Of a stretch of 64,000 nucleotides of DNA, positions 1 through 11,100 are shown one piece after another. How positions within the stretch are numbered: the first letter of the stretch is position 1; every line of letters begins with the position of its first letter. Made by a program: the position numbers and the translations under genes. The notes below the pieces were generated by a model. That model did not search any database and was not told the DNA's origin. It saw only the letters and a program-made list of their open reading frames with translations. This DNA comes from Pagrus major (Eukaryota > Chordata > Actinopteri > Spariformes > Sparidae): the NCBI RefSeq assembly GCF_040436345.1, contig NC_133232.1, positions 26,690,315-26,754,314 of the forward strand. The letters run 5' to 3'.

Positions 1-111
1 GCTCTTCCTCTATTTTCGTGAGGCAAGAGGGATAAAGTAGTAATTGGTTGAAATAAAACATTAACCAATCTCAGTAACATTTATAAAATAATTTCTCTAG
101 TGTAAAATAAC

Positions 112-175
112 ATCAGAATCAGCTTTATTGGCAAAGTATTTGTACACAAACAGGGAATTTGACTCTGGTTAAGTT
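112..175 (-). repeat. 3' end of a non-LTR retrotransposon (fragment)
   Basis: The stretch reads like the widespread teleost repeat end that begins with a CAGAATCAG run and continues with a TTTATTGGC-AAGTAT-TTTGACTC pattern. In other fish this is the reverse complement of the 3' tail of a LINE-like element, so I place it on the minus strand. The sequence up to about 320 may belong to the same element, but I cannot support that. Family assignment is from memory of common fish repeats. Confidence 0.45.
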
Positions 176-1049
176 TGCTAACATGAGACAGGATTCCTCC
201 TGTCCTCTCCAATTTCTTGAGTCACCAGCCGCGACTCTGTGCATTCATGGACCGTGTTGGATCCATGTGAAGGGATAGTAACAGGAAGCAGGACATTCTT
301 ACAGTGGGTTGTCTAACAGACTTCTAAAACCTCATATTAGCTTCAGGAGAAGAGTGATTGTCACAAACGACAGGCCAAACAAACGGTATGATATCATTTG
401 TGCTTAACTGTTCATATCAGGCAGCCACAGTTTATAATTAAAACATTCATTAAATTGATACAGATTTATGTGTTGTTGATACAACTTTTTACAAGTGACC
501 ATTTTGGACGCTTCTGTGGAAGCAAGTTCATTGTCCTCGATATGAGAATCGCCAGCTGCACATTCCTGGAAGATGTGCAAAGACCAGCCAGTATTACATG
601 CTATTTTTCAATCTGTAGCATAATTAGTCCTGGGTTTTGTAAAAAAACAAAATTAAAAAATTAAAATTAAAAAAAGGACAGAGACGGGACATACACGATG
701 CACGATACTGGATGTTAGCCGTTACAGATTTGCTGATATTTTCACTCCTTCTGGCTGATTGCAAAGCACATATTATTTTACACCTAATTGCAGAGAGCTT
801 GAGGTCTTTCCTGTAGTGAAAAAAAGATATCATTACACGACTCTATTCTAAAACCATCATCAGCCGATACTGAAGATGTGCTGATAGTATCCTGCATCAC
901 TAATATACAACAACACAACTTACTCACATATATAGTCAAAGTTTGTGTCCTTTAAAATAGCACTTAGACCTGGTGTAATCCCTGTGGAGTCCTTGTTCCT
1001 CATATCCACAGAGAAAAGAAAAGTTCCCCCCTTTTTGTAAACAATCAAC
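176..1049. other. flanking sequence without a supported gene
   Basis: AT-rich sequence with an A-run near 640-675. It lies 3' of the small membrane-protein gene and may include its 3' UTR. I see no coding exon, RNA gene or clear mobile element here. Confidence 0.4.
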
Positions 1050-1457
1050 TCATATCGTCTCATTGTCTGTGTGCAGATCAACAAGGACTTGCTCGAAGGA
1101 TGAAGAGGGGACCGAACTGAGCACCCCGGCTGGCGCTGGAGAGTCCTGCCGGGGCGGAGTGGGTCGCGGCCAGCGCTCGTTGAACTTGACAAAAAAGAGC
1201 GGGTCTTTAAAGGGCCCTCCGTAGATGATGGCCTGCATCAGGTAGACGAGTGCCACGACCATGAAGCTGATGAGGAAAAAGGGGATAAAGGGCCTCAGGT
1301 GGTCCCAGGCCACCCAGAACCCGTAGCCAAGGCCACCGAACCCTGTCTGGTTCCCAGTGTGGGAAGTGTGGCGGGAGGAGTCCGGGACTGGAGTGCGACT
1401 GTGGGACTCGTCATCTGAGTTTGAAGAGGACAGACCACGGACATCAACTGAAGCCAT
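1050..1457 (-). CDS. small single-pass membrane protein, unrecognised
   Basis: An open frame of 135 codons from the ATG at 1457 to the TGA at 1050. Residues 1-38 are polar and rich in Ser, Asp and Thr (a DDESHSR motif near 15-21). A Gly-rich and aromatic stretch follows (GFGGLGYGFW, 39-48), then one strong hydrophobic segment at about 57-78 (FIPFFLISFMVVALVYLMQA), then a 57-residue tail with a Pro-rich part and an acidic end. There is no cleavable signal peptide, so a single-span membrane protein is inferred. The frame stays open ten codons further up to an ATG at 1487, so the start is uncertain. An upstream non-coding exon is possible, because GTGAGT lies just upstream on the same strand. 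I do not recognise the family. The composition and membrane segment look real rather than random, but this could be one exon of a larger gene. Confidence 0.5.
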   Translation of the reverse strand: MASVDVRGLSSSNSDDESHSRTPVPDSSRHTSHTGNQTGFGGLGYGFWVAWDHLRPFIPFFLISFMVVALVYLMQAIIYGGPFKDPLFFVKFNERWPRPTPPRQDSPAPAGVLSSVPSSSFEQVLVDLHTDNETI

Positions 1458-1885
1458 GAGGTTCGAGGCTGAACAGTTCCTTTGCACTTCTTCAACTGTT
1501 CGTACTCACGTTCCTCCACAGATCAGTCCCAGATCATTAGGAAGGAGGGCCACACATAATCTCCCAGTGGTGTGTTTCCACGTCATGCATGGCAAGACAA
1601 GCAGTGGTGCCCCTAATGTAGCCCAGCTGTGATGACTCTGGTGTTAATTCCTCACAACGATCATTCCTCTCTGAACATGTGCAGTATTCCTTTGGTCTTA
1701 TCCTCCCGGCGTTTTTTTTCACACAGAACTCGTGTGCTTAAGTTTAAAGTTGCTGCTTCTATTTGAGCTCGAGACAGCGTTAGATGGGAAATGAAGAACA
1801 GCGGGGGAGCCCTAAATAGATATGACACCAAATGACACAGGGAGGGAGGGAGAATCTGCTGCGTTTGGTGGTCTCAAATTTAAGG

Positions 1886-1889
<4 letters not shown>

Positions 1890-1954
<65 letters not shown>
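1890..1954. repeat. (TG)n microsatellite
   Basis: An uninterrupted TG dinucleotide run of about 32 units. It creates His/Thr-rich open frames on the minus strand that are not genes. Confidence 0.95.
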
Positions 1955-1956
<2 letters not shown>

Positions 1957-2226
1957 GTTACAAACATTACGCACACCCAGTGACTAACACAGTTATGCAC
2001 GCTCACTTGTCACTCAGATATATACGCATGCAGGAGCTAGAGGACGAACTAATTTATGTTTCACTGCAGTTTATTATCTGTGGCAAGTGCAGCTGTAGGA
2101 TATTTATGAACCTACATAAAGTTTACCCTTTACATGTCACCAGGGCTGTAGCTAAAGTTTTACATGTACTGAGGTCATGAGTCCCCCCAATGAACCCCCA
2201 AACTCTTGTATTAATATTTTGATTTT

Positions 2227-3040
2227 CCATCCATCCATCCACTTTCCCAGGGTCGGGTCACAGTGGCAGCAGGCTGAGATGGTATTCCAGATGTCCCTCT
2301 CCATAGCAACGCTTTCCAGCTCCTCTTGAGGGATGCCGAGACGTTCTCAGGCCAGATAAGATATATAATCCCTCCAGTTAGCTCTGGGTCTGCCCCGGGG
2401 TCTCCTCCCAGTTGATCGTGCCCGGAAAACCTCCAAAGGGAGGCGCCCAGGAGGCCTCCTGAGCAGATGCCCAAAGGCTGAGCCCAGCTCCTTTATGAAG
2501 GAAACTCAATTCAGTTGCTTTTACCCGAAATCTCATTCTTTCAGTCACTACTTTCTCATGACCACAGGTGAGGCTTGGAACATAGATCGACAGTCCGCTG
2601 CAACGCCTGTACTACTGCTGATCCCGCACCAAACCGCCTGTCATCTCACACTCCACTTATCCATCAATCGTGAACAAGACCCAGAGAAACCGGAGGGAAC
2701 CATGGCCTCAGACTCTGAGGTGCTGACACTCATCCCAACCGCCTCACACTCGGCTGCAAACCACCCCAGTGCCTGCCACGTCATCTGCAGAGAGCTTCCC
2801 AAACCAGACACTCTCCTTACCATGGATGTGCCTTGAGATCCTGTCCATGAATATCACAAACAGGATTGGGAACAAGGGACAACCCTGGAGTCCAACTACC
2901 CGCTGGAAACGTGTTTAACTTTGTGCATACGGACACAGCTCTCACTTCAGCGATGGGTGGAATCTCCTCTCCAGCACTCTGGAATAAACTTTCCCGTGGA
3001 GGCTGAGCAGTGTGATACCCCGATAATTGGAGAACACCTC
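2227..3040 (-). mobile_element. Rex3/RTE-like LINE, 3' part of reverse transcriptase
   Basis: Read on the minus strand this is the C-terminal part of a fish non-LTR reverse transcriptase. A segment at 2823-2641 encodes a FAAECEAVGMSVSTSESEAM stretch, which resembles the region after the catalytic motif in fish RTE-type elements. Further 3' are the typical Arg/Pro-rich segments, and the element ends in GGAT tetramers (CCAT repeats at 2227-2240 on the plus strand). A GATG-type tail is a known trait of Rex3. The copy is 5'-truncated, has internal deletions and does not encode an intact protein. The Rex3 name is from memory; the RTE clade is more certain. Confidence 0.7.
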
Positions 3041-4133
3041 ACCAATTCGGATTTTTCATACTTTATTCCTTCAGTCAACTATATTATATTTTCTTTAAAT
3101 GCACAGTGTGTAATTTCCACCACTAAGGGGCTCTCAATCCAAACAATGAAAACAAAAGAGGTAGTTTGATGACGTTGTGAAGTAGCGTAGGATGATGGGA
3201 GTTGCTGTTTAACCACCAGGCAGATGAGGTAATACATTAAAGTTTTATATTATGTTTGGTAAAGACGTCCTTCCTCACTCCCTGAGGTATCATCTGGTGT
3301 CTACTTGGAAGTTATAGCAACCGAATGAAACGCACACTTACCTTGAATAAAATTATAATTCCTCTGGGTTTGATAATGTAAAGACACAACTCAATAAAAC
3401 AAACAAAGGTCTAGTCATTTGTAAACATCTTTAGTGCGGAAATGTTACATAATTGTATCTTTAATTATATTTACCATCATGAAGGTCTAACTGCTGTTTC
3501 AAACCTGTCTCCACTAGGCATGGGACGATATGAAAATTTCATGTCACGATTATCCTGTCCAACATAATTGGGGTTCACAATATTATCACAATAATCACCA
3601 AGGAATATTTTTCAAACTCTTAAAATTGCATTAAAACATACTGAAATCCCTTTAACCAAACATTTTGTTAGGAAACAAATATTGTTATTGCATCACAGAT
3701 ACGACACAAGACATCTTTTCTTTTAGTGAAAAACAAAGAATCTTAAATAAGTTATGAATCACGAGGCTCCTCTGCATTAATAAAATATAAATAAATGCTT
3801 GTAACATCAACTCCCTGTCGTTTGCCCTCAGCTATGGTGATGGGCTTAGGCAATGCAAAATTAACAAAAGGAAACCAATATAGTTCTGTTAGCTAGAGTT
3901 AAGTTATTCATGTGAGGATATTCATGATTACTCAGGATTATTCTGATAATGAAAATTTACCAGTCTCCTGCACATGTTGAGTGTGATTTCTAGAAAACAA
4001 GACTCATTGTTTGTCACTGTGAAAGTGAAATCGTCAGAGAAAAAACACAGGACAAATAAAAATATCAAAAAGGAAGTGAAAATAATTGTGGGAAAAGTAT
4101 GTATGTACAGATGCTAAACCTCTTGACCTCATT
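3041..4133. other. intergenic, repeat-like, no gene
   Basis: No coding exon seen. About 3098-3200 resembles a common teleost short repeat whose end carries a GCACAGTGTGTAATTTCC motif. About 3516-3700 resembles another dispersed fish repeat that begins GGCATGGGACGATA. Neither can be assigned to a named family from the sequence alone. Confidence 0.35.
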
Positions 4134-4327
4134 GCTGATTTTTTTGGCCTTTTTTTCATGACTTTAACTGACAGGAAAGCTGAAGAGTGACAAGAAATGG
4201 GAAGAGAAAGGGGGAAGTCATGAAGCAAAGGGCCAAAGGTCTGATTGAAACCCAAGGTCGCTGCGGTTAGGACGCATCCTCTGTACATGCGGCCTGCACT
4301 CTACCAGCTGAGCTACCAGGGCGCCCC
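4134..4327 (-). repeat. tRNA-derived SINE
   Basis: On the minus strand the 5' end reads GGGGCGCCCTGGTAGCTCAG, with the TAGCTCAGC-TGGTAGAG box A of a tRNA head. A GGGTTTCAATC box-B-like segment follows about 55 nt later. After it come a pyrimidine-rich body and an AT-rich tail with a run of A. This is the layout of the common acanthomorph SINE in which the tRNA head is followed by a CCCTTTGCT-type body. It is not a tRNA gene, because the anticodon arm and acceptor stem do not close. Confidence 0.65.
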
Positions 4328-5309
4328 GGCAAGAAACAAATCTTCCACAATTTTTGGACATTTCATAGTGTAAAAAAATACATTGATTATTTAAGAAAAT
4401 AATCCGCAGATAAATCGAGGTTGCAGGCTCATAGTAAAACGTAGGTTTGTCTATCTACCTGTATAACACCTGCCATGTGAAAGTTTATAATTTTAGAATA
4501 AAAGCTGTGACCCCCTGGAGATGGACGTGACCTTCAGTCTACATTATTAGCTATGACGCTGCATCTTACACAATCATTTCAGTTTCAGTAGTTGCACAAA
4601 ATCTTTTAACCTTCATCAACATTTATATTTTAAGTAACATATAAAAAGCACTCATTGAAGTTGCATGACTTTGACCGGGTCACACAGGCTGACACACATA
4701 CACATCATAACCTGACTAATAGCAAACTTTCGCTCTGACAAGCACTTAAAGCCCTCGTGATCCAGCAGCTGCTTCTCAATCTGTGTGTGGGATGCATTTC
4801 AGATGTGCCGCATACTGGAAACGCCGAGACACTTTCACGTCCTCGTACAACCCTCCCATGTTCCTTCGACATGTCTTAAGGCTGACAAACGTACTCACGC
4901 ATACACACACACACACACACACACACAACTATTCCCTGTCAACATGCGTAACCGGAGACGGCAGCAAAGCTGAGAATGTCAACACTTAAAAGTCTTTAAC
5001 TGTGCTGCGATGTGTGTTGCTTTATGCAGGCATGAGCACGGTTTGTAGTGTTTACAAAAGGTCTGGTAACAAACAACTTCACGGATAACAAGCTCTGATA
5101 ATTAGAGCATCCAAAAAAACAAGTTTAATGGGGCACAGAGTGAATAAATGACATAGTGTCATGTTTGTGCGGTTGCCATTTGCCTTAACAAGAGCGCGGG
5201 GATGAAATTACTCAGACATACAGGGTGCCTCTCTTTAATTAGACGTGTTTATCTACATGATACTGCAGTCATTCCTCACCTCACCACACAGCCACATCAA
5301 TCACACAAA
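4328..5309. other. intergenic between the membrane-protein gene and ctnnd1
   Basis: Holds a (CA)n run at 4902-4927 and otherwise unique-looking sequence. A compositionally distinct stretch at about 5150-5250 is discussed as a possible conserved non-coding element. No gene is seen. Confidence 0.4.
4902..4927. repeat. (CA)n microsatellite
   Basis: Dinucleotide run of about 13 units. Confidence 0.9.
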
Positions 5310-5328
5310 TCTTGTCTAAGAAAAGATC

Positions 5329-5334
5329 TTTATT
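5329..5334 (-). promoter_or_regulatory. ctnnd1: ctnnd1 polyadenylation signal (AATAAA)
   Basis: AATAAA on the minus strand about 2.8 kb downstream of the ctnnd1 stop codon. It is the last good signal before sequence that looks intergenic. Earlier sites may also be used, so the end of the transcript is inferred. Confidence 0.5.
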
Positions 5335-7199
5335 TATAAAAACAACAGTATTACCAGTTACATACTTTTACTGAAAAAAGCAACTTCTCAGAGCCAAGGC
5401 AGGTATGAATGGTACATCATAATTTTACATGGATAGGCAACATTACAAATATACTGAGTGGAGAGTAACAAAAAAAAAGAAACAAAGATGATTGGTCTCT
5501 TTTGCCTTAAAAACAACTCGGCGGTAAAACTGGGACTAAAAAGTTGAACAAATTGCATAATGCTCTCACCCACCGCTCCCATACATACAAACCCCCGAAA
5601 TAAAATACAAACAAACCAGACACAAAGAGAGAAAATAAAAGTAAAAACAAATGGATCATGGACGAAAATGTGCTTTTTGTCCAACTCCCAAATTAAATTA
5701 AAAGTCAGTTTCTCTCCCCAACCTGTCTGTTAAAACTCGAGTCTCCTCTGAGTGAAGACGCCTCGCATAGTAAAGTGTTTTTTTGCAAAGGTGTAGTAGA
5801 GAAATATTACATAGATCCTCATGAAGTGTTAGTTACTTTCTAAATAAAGAATAATAGAGCAAGGAAATGCTTCGAGAGCAGAATGTCAACAAGTTTTAGT
5901 GGCTTAGTAGTGTTTGTTCCCAGCTTTGCATTTAAGTACCAACTTTGGTCGGCTTAATGGGCAGACAGGAAAGTCTCAAAAGTAATTTTCCTTTTCACTG
6001 GAGGAAGAAAAAAACAAACAAACTGGAAATTAAGGTATCAAAAACAAAGAGGCAGTTGGTACATAAACAAAAAAAAACAACAATGTTTAGTCACAGGAGT
6101 AGGAGCACAAGATTGAAACAGACAACATGAAGGGATGAAATAATAAACGTGGTCTTATGGGTCTGGTCCGTGCACACACACACAAAAACACACTCACTCC
6201 AAGGTCCATATTCATTTTCCACACTCACACTCACGGCCACAGGTTCTTACTGTATGACAAATATACACACACCTGCCCTTTCTGGTCTACACCTGTGCTC
6301 GTTCCCAACCGAGAGAAAATAACTCTAGACAGGAAAATAACTCCTATATAAACAACATTCTCAATCTACAGGGCGGCCGTCAGCTTGTCCCAACCTCCCA
6401 ACGTTCCCACTGAAGGGACAATTTAAATTAATGAGCCAAAACTAAAGCAGTCATCCCCGTTTTTCTTTTTATATACAGTATATACCCTACATATAAGTCT
6501 ACGTACATCATCAGGGCGTTGGCAGCAACATGTCATGACCGTGACAAAATTTACCAAAATGTTAACAGCAAGAAAAGAAATAAAAAGCAGGATGACAACA
6601 CCAGAATTAAATGATTGTCAACAAAGGTGATTGCCTTTACAGAAGAATCATAGTTTAAAAAAAAACTGAATATATATTTTTGTTGCTACACTTGAATGAA
6701 TTTGTAAAAAGTAGATGTTTAAGTATCTGTACGTGTGCTGCACGAAACGTTTCGCCTGCAACACAGCCACTTTCTTTGGATGCCAACCCTCATCTTCTGA
6801 TCCCATCTGTGTGGTAATAGAGAGAAAGAGAGGAGAGGAAGGGAAGAGAGGGGGGGAGACGAGAGGGAGAGAGTCTGTGCATCTGGATTTTCTCTCCTCA
6901 GTAGCAGTGGTAGGGCAGGGACGGCCCAGTCTGGGTGATGCACACTATCAGTTTTTCTGGAGGATGGAGCAAAAACACATCAATTAAAACCCGAGTCACA
7001 GCACAAGCACTGTAAAATAAAATGTTGGTAATCTTTTTTTAAACATGGAGGCAACACAAGGACTCACTATGTGGTATACGTATGGCACACTGCACAATAG
7101 AGCGGTCACTATAACCAGATGCTAATCACTACTTTAATAATAATATAAACTAAATAGAATATTTGGATTTTATAGCAACCTATCCCTATCATTTTAACC

Positions 7200-7410
7200 T
7201 TTCAGGCCATGTGCAATATTTTAAATTTGTTATTTGAGTCTATGTAACTTACTATTGTTTTGTACCATAGTCTTGATTACCGCTGTACTGTCTCTGTACT
7301 GTCTTGTCAGTTACAGACTGTTTTTAAGTTGATTGCAGCTGTATGCAGCACTACTGCCCAAGCAAAATTTCCTGCTGGGGACAATAAAGTACATCTTATC
7401 TTATCTTATC
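7200..7410 (+). repeat. 3' tail of a non-LTR element with TTATC repeats
   Basis: Ends in a GGGGACAATAAAGTA block followed by TTATC-type pentamers, the signature of a dispersed teleost LINE/SINE 3' tail. The 5' limit is not clear. It lies inside the inferred ctnnd1 3' UTR in the opposite orientation. Confidence 0.45.
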
Positions 7411-8159
7411 ATATTATATTGTTCCAATTTTAGATAAGGGTAACTACTTATGAATACAAACATTTGTGTTCATTACTTTCCCTTGATCTCAATTATTAAG
7501 TCTTTTAAGTTTATTTTCTTGTTTCATCCTTGTTCTCAAACTGATATGAAGTTACTCAGTAACAGGCAGTAAGTTGCCAGTTTCAAAACACAGCAAAATA
7601 AAAATCAGTTGCAGTGTTTTAAATATGTTGTTGTAATACCCTGCAGAGCCACAAGAGTGCACTGAACCACAAATCCTACACCACAGACTACAAGTGAAAG
7701 GTAACAAAGGGTTAAGAGTTGCAGATGAAGTCTCGGCTCCTGGACGATATCTCACAACATATCAAAAGTTTTGGTAGTTATAGTTTTTAAAATAAGCATT
7801 AGCATCATATACATTGTTCTGGTATTGTGACAACACTACTGCTGTTATTATTCTGAGGATTTACTATCAGCCTTTGGTTCCTCTCTACTCTGCCGACTGT
7901 CGACCACAACGCACAGTGAGCACCTCGCAGCATACTATACCAGCATGTACACGTCACATTGGGGCATCATATAGTTAGATATCAGTACAGCAGAACTCAA
8001 CCAGTGTTTCAGTGCACCATCAGAGACAGAGACCAGGTTTCACTGAGGGTTTGAAGTTATAAGAGACAAAGGAACTCATAGAGTCCATGCAGGACGAGAG
8101 GTCAGTTGGACATACCATGCTGTTACATGCAGAGGGAGGGTAGAGGGGAGGGGGGAGGG

Positions 8160-11100
8160 CTAACCATCGTAGGAGTCCAACAGGGGCAAGGAGCCCTTTC
8201 TGCCCCCATACACCCCTCGCTGAGAGACAACCAGAGAAAGAAGAGAGAGGGAGTGAGTGTGAGAAAAGAAAAATGTCAGTAATTGTGAAAGTTTTAAAGG
8301 CTGCCAAAGGAAAAAAGGTTAAAGTCAGGAAAATACCCATAGTGGTGCAGGAGATTATGGGTTAGTGTAGTTAAGTGAGCAATCCAACATGTGAGGATAC
8401 GCGAGAACGATTTTAAGTACCGCTAAAGTGTCTGTGGTTTCATCCAGAGTGTGTCTCCGCTCCCTCTGGTCCAGTGTAGAGTAGGCTTCTGAGGAAAAGA
8501 AGACAAGAATGAGAAAAAAATACTACATCACATCCTGAAAAAACTATAAATCTATCTTGATAAAAAAAAAAAAGCAATGATGATAAATTTACTCACCAGG
8601 GCCGAGGTCATTTAGTGGAATCATGTCCCTCTTTTCCCCTAAAATGAAGAAAAACAGTCACAATTTGCTCAAAATCAACACATTAGCTTCATTTATACAC
8701 AAAGTAAATGCACAACCAAAAGCTTCTGATAGAGAACAAAGAGCTGAATTTAGTATCTTAATTAGTACTAAGCTTTTTGCTTTTTTTGTTGTTAAATGTA
8801 GAGTTTAGACACCGTCAAAATATTACCAGCCGGATGTTATTTCTTGCACACTGACCTCTGTCTAGCAGTGGCGTGGTGCTGTCTTCATAGGTGCCGTTGG
8901 CTCTGGTGCTCGGGCCGTTGGTGGTGCTGCCGTTGGGGTTCAGGTTGACCATGAAGTCAGTTTTCTTCCAGCCGTCTTTCTCAAGAGGCCGGCGCAGCTC
9001 TTTGTGGGCCCAGACGAGTTGCAGGACCTGGCCAGCACCTCGCACCTCACGATCTGAGCGCTTACTGTAGGATACACAGAGACATATTCACATATTTACG
9101 TCTGTGATTGGATATATATTACATTCAGGGTTCTTCAAGCAATATTGTTATTATAAGCTTCAATAGTATCTGTTTAATTTGTCCAAGTATCATAAAAATA
9201 TGTGTGAAACGGTTCGCTGCAAGTTGTCTTCTTAGCCAGAAACTGAAAACATTTTCCACTTGTATATTCTTAGCTCACTTTTAAGAACAAGCTTACCCGT
9301 CTTTGTTGATAAGCACCAGCCTCTCAATGCCCTGCGAGGCTCGGAGAGTCTTTGCTGCCTCCAGACTGTTGCCTAGCACCTCGGCGAGCGTGCTCAGTAC
9401 AGAAACCACTGTTTCCTCTGACAGCGTGCGTCCAGACTGACTCTGGCCTCCAGGCAGGTTGGCCACAAGATGAGGCACTGCATGCAAACCTGCAGGAGAA
9501 ACACAGTGAGGTAAGAAAATCTATCTATATATGGAAACATCCAAAACACACACACTTGCTAGATTGCATTGAATATTGTATTTGGAATAAATCCAATCCA
9601 ATAAATGATCCAACATCCTTACCGAGCAGTTCGCAGTTGCGGTTGTCGATGGCGAGGTTCCTCAAGGCTCCGGACATTGCCCGAACCACGCGGTCGTTGC
9701 CATGAGCCAGCAGCTCTGCCATCATAGGAAGACCCTTCTCCAGACGCACGGTGGCCCGGATATACCGACCATACTGAAGGACAAACAGATAAAGAGCGAT
9801 GTCAGTGATGAAGATTACATTGACAGCAATTACATTCCAGTAACATACCAAATTCATAACACACAATTTTCACTTTTTTTGCCAACAGCACAGTTTCAGT
9901 TTGTTAAAAAAAATGGTACTAACTGTCCATCGGCCGGCACAAAGGTTCTGGATGGCACCGGCAGCGGCCTCCAGCACTGAAGGGTTCTTGCTCTCTCTGA
10001 GCAGCGATGTGTAAACACGAACCACCTCTGGTTGGAACAACAGCTCGTAACCTGAAGTCGACACAAAGAGAGGAGCGTTAACTTGAGAACTTCAACATTT
10101 GTGCTGGACAAAGATAAAGCCTATACCAAACTATATACTATACATGCAACTGCAAAAAGTCAAGTTACAGAATTCCTTTACACCCACAGCAATCAATGTA
10201 TATTGTCACTATGTTTATTACCAGCTGTTTCTATAACTTTGATTGTATGTGTTGATCATGATTATTTAGTGTTTGTGAATTTCAACACCAGTAGACAACA
10301 AACAAATATGACAACAGGATTGTTTTGTTTCAAATATCAAAAGACTTTTGGTTTACATGAGTAATTGTGAAGATGAAACACAAGTTTATGTTAAAAATCA
10401 AGAATTTTCAAGGAGCATCTATCAAATTCAAGCATACTCACCTTGAAAACGGTTAAAATTAAAAAAAAAATTTAAACTTTCAAGACTTTGAGCAATCTTG
10501 TTGTCAAGTTATTGGTTTAACTTGGTTTATTGGTAGACATGTTGTAGTGTCACTTGGAGACTAGTTTGAAGCAAGAAACATTAAAAACCTACTAATTACT
10601 ACATGTCCACTAGTGACAAATTAAAAAAAGTCTTAACATTTTCAGATAGTTTGCCAAAAACTATCCATTACAGCAGATATCCAGTGACAAAAGTCCTTAT
10701 TCCATTCAATGATCTTATGTTTATGTTAAGCAGCAGCAAAAGAAGAGCTGCACAGAAAGAGCTAAACAGGACATGAGGAGATTTGAACTGAAGCATAAGC
10801 ATACTACTCCAAGACTGATCAATTATAAATGAGTTCAACGGAAGATGTGCATACCTTTGGCAGGTGTTGTTCTCTTTGGAATGTCAACCTGATCTCCACT
10901 TCCATCATCTCCATCCTTCTTTCCTGCAGAAATCAAATAGCAAAGAACATTAAAGAGTGATCTGACGGAATAACACAGATTATGTGAAGTTGGGTTGAGA
11001 TGAGCAGTCGGTTATCCTCAGTCCTCTAACTGTGGAATGTGAAATGGGACCATGCAACCAGCAGAACAAGCACTGTGAACATGCAATGCCATTGGTGTGA

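Larger units (their letters stand above)
5310..8159 (-). other. ctnnd1: ctnnd1 3' UTR (inferred)
   Basis: Runs from the ctnnd1 stop to the AATAAA at 5329-5334. It contains no conserved open frame. It holds purine-rich tracts near 6820-6870 and 8130-8160 and, at about 7200-7410, an inserted retroelement tail. A long 3' UTR is usual for vertebrate CTNND1. The limits rest only on the poly(A) signal. Confidence 0.45.

Noticed and set aside
1780-2006. Poly-(His-Thr) open frames
   Set aside because: Translations of the TG microsatellite.
4034-4288. 84-codon minus-strand open frame
   Set aside because: Lies across the tRNA-derived SINE; not a host gene.
4262-4327. tRNA-like head with a good A box
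   Set aside because: The cloverleaf does not close and a SINE body with an AT-rich tail follows, so it is a SINE and not a tRNA gene.
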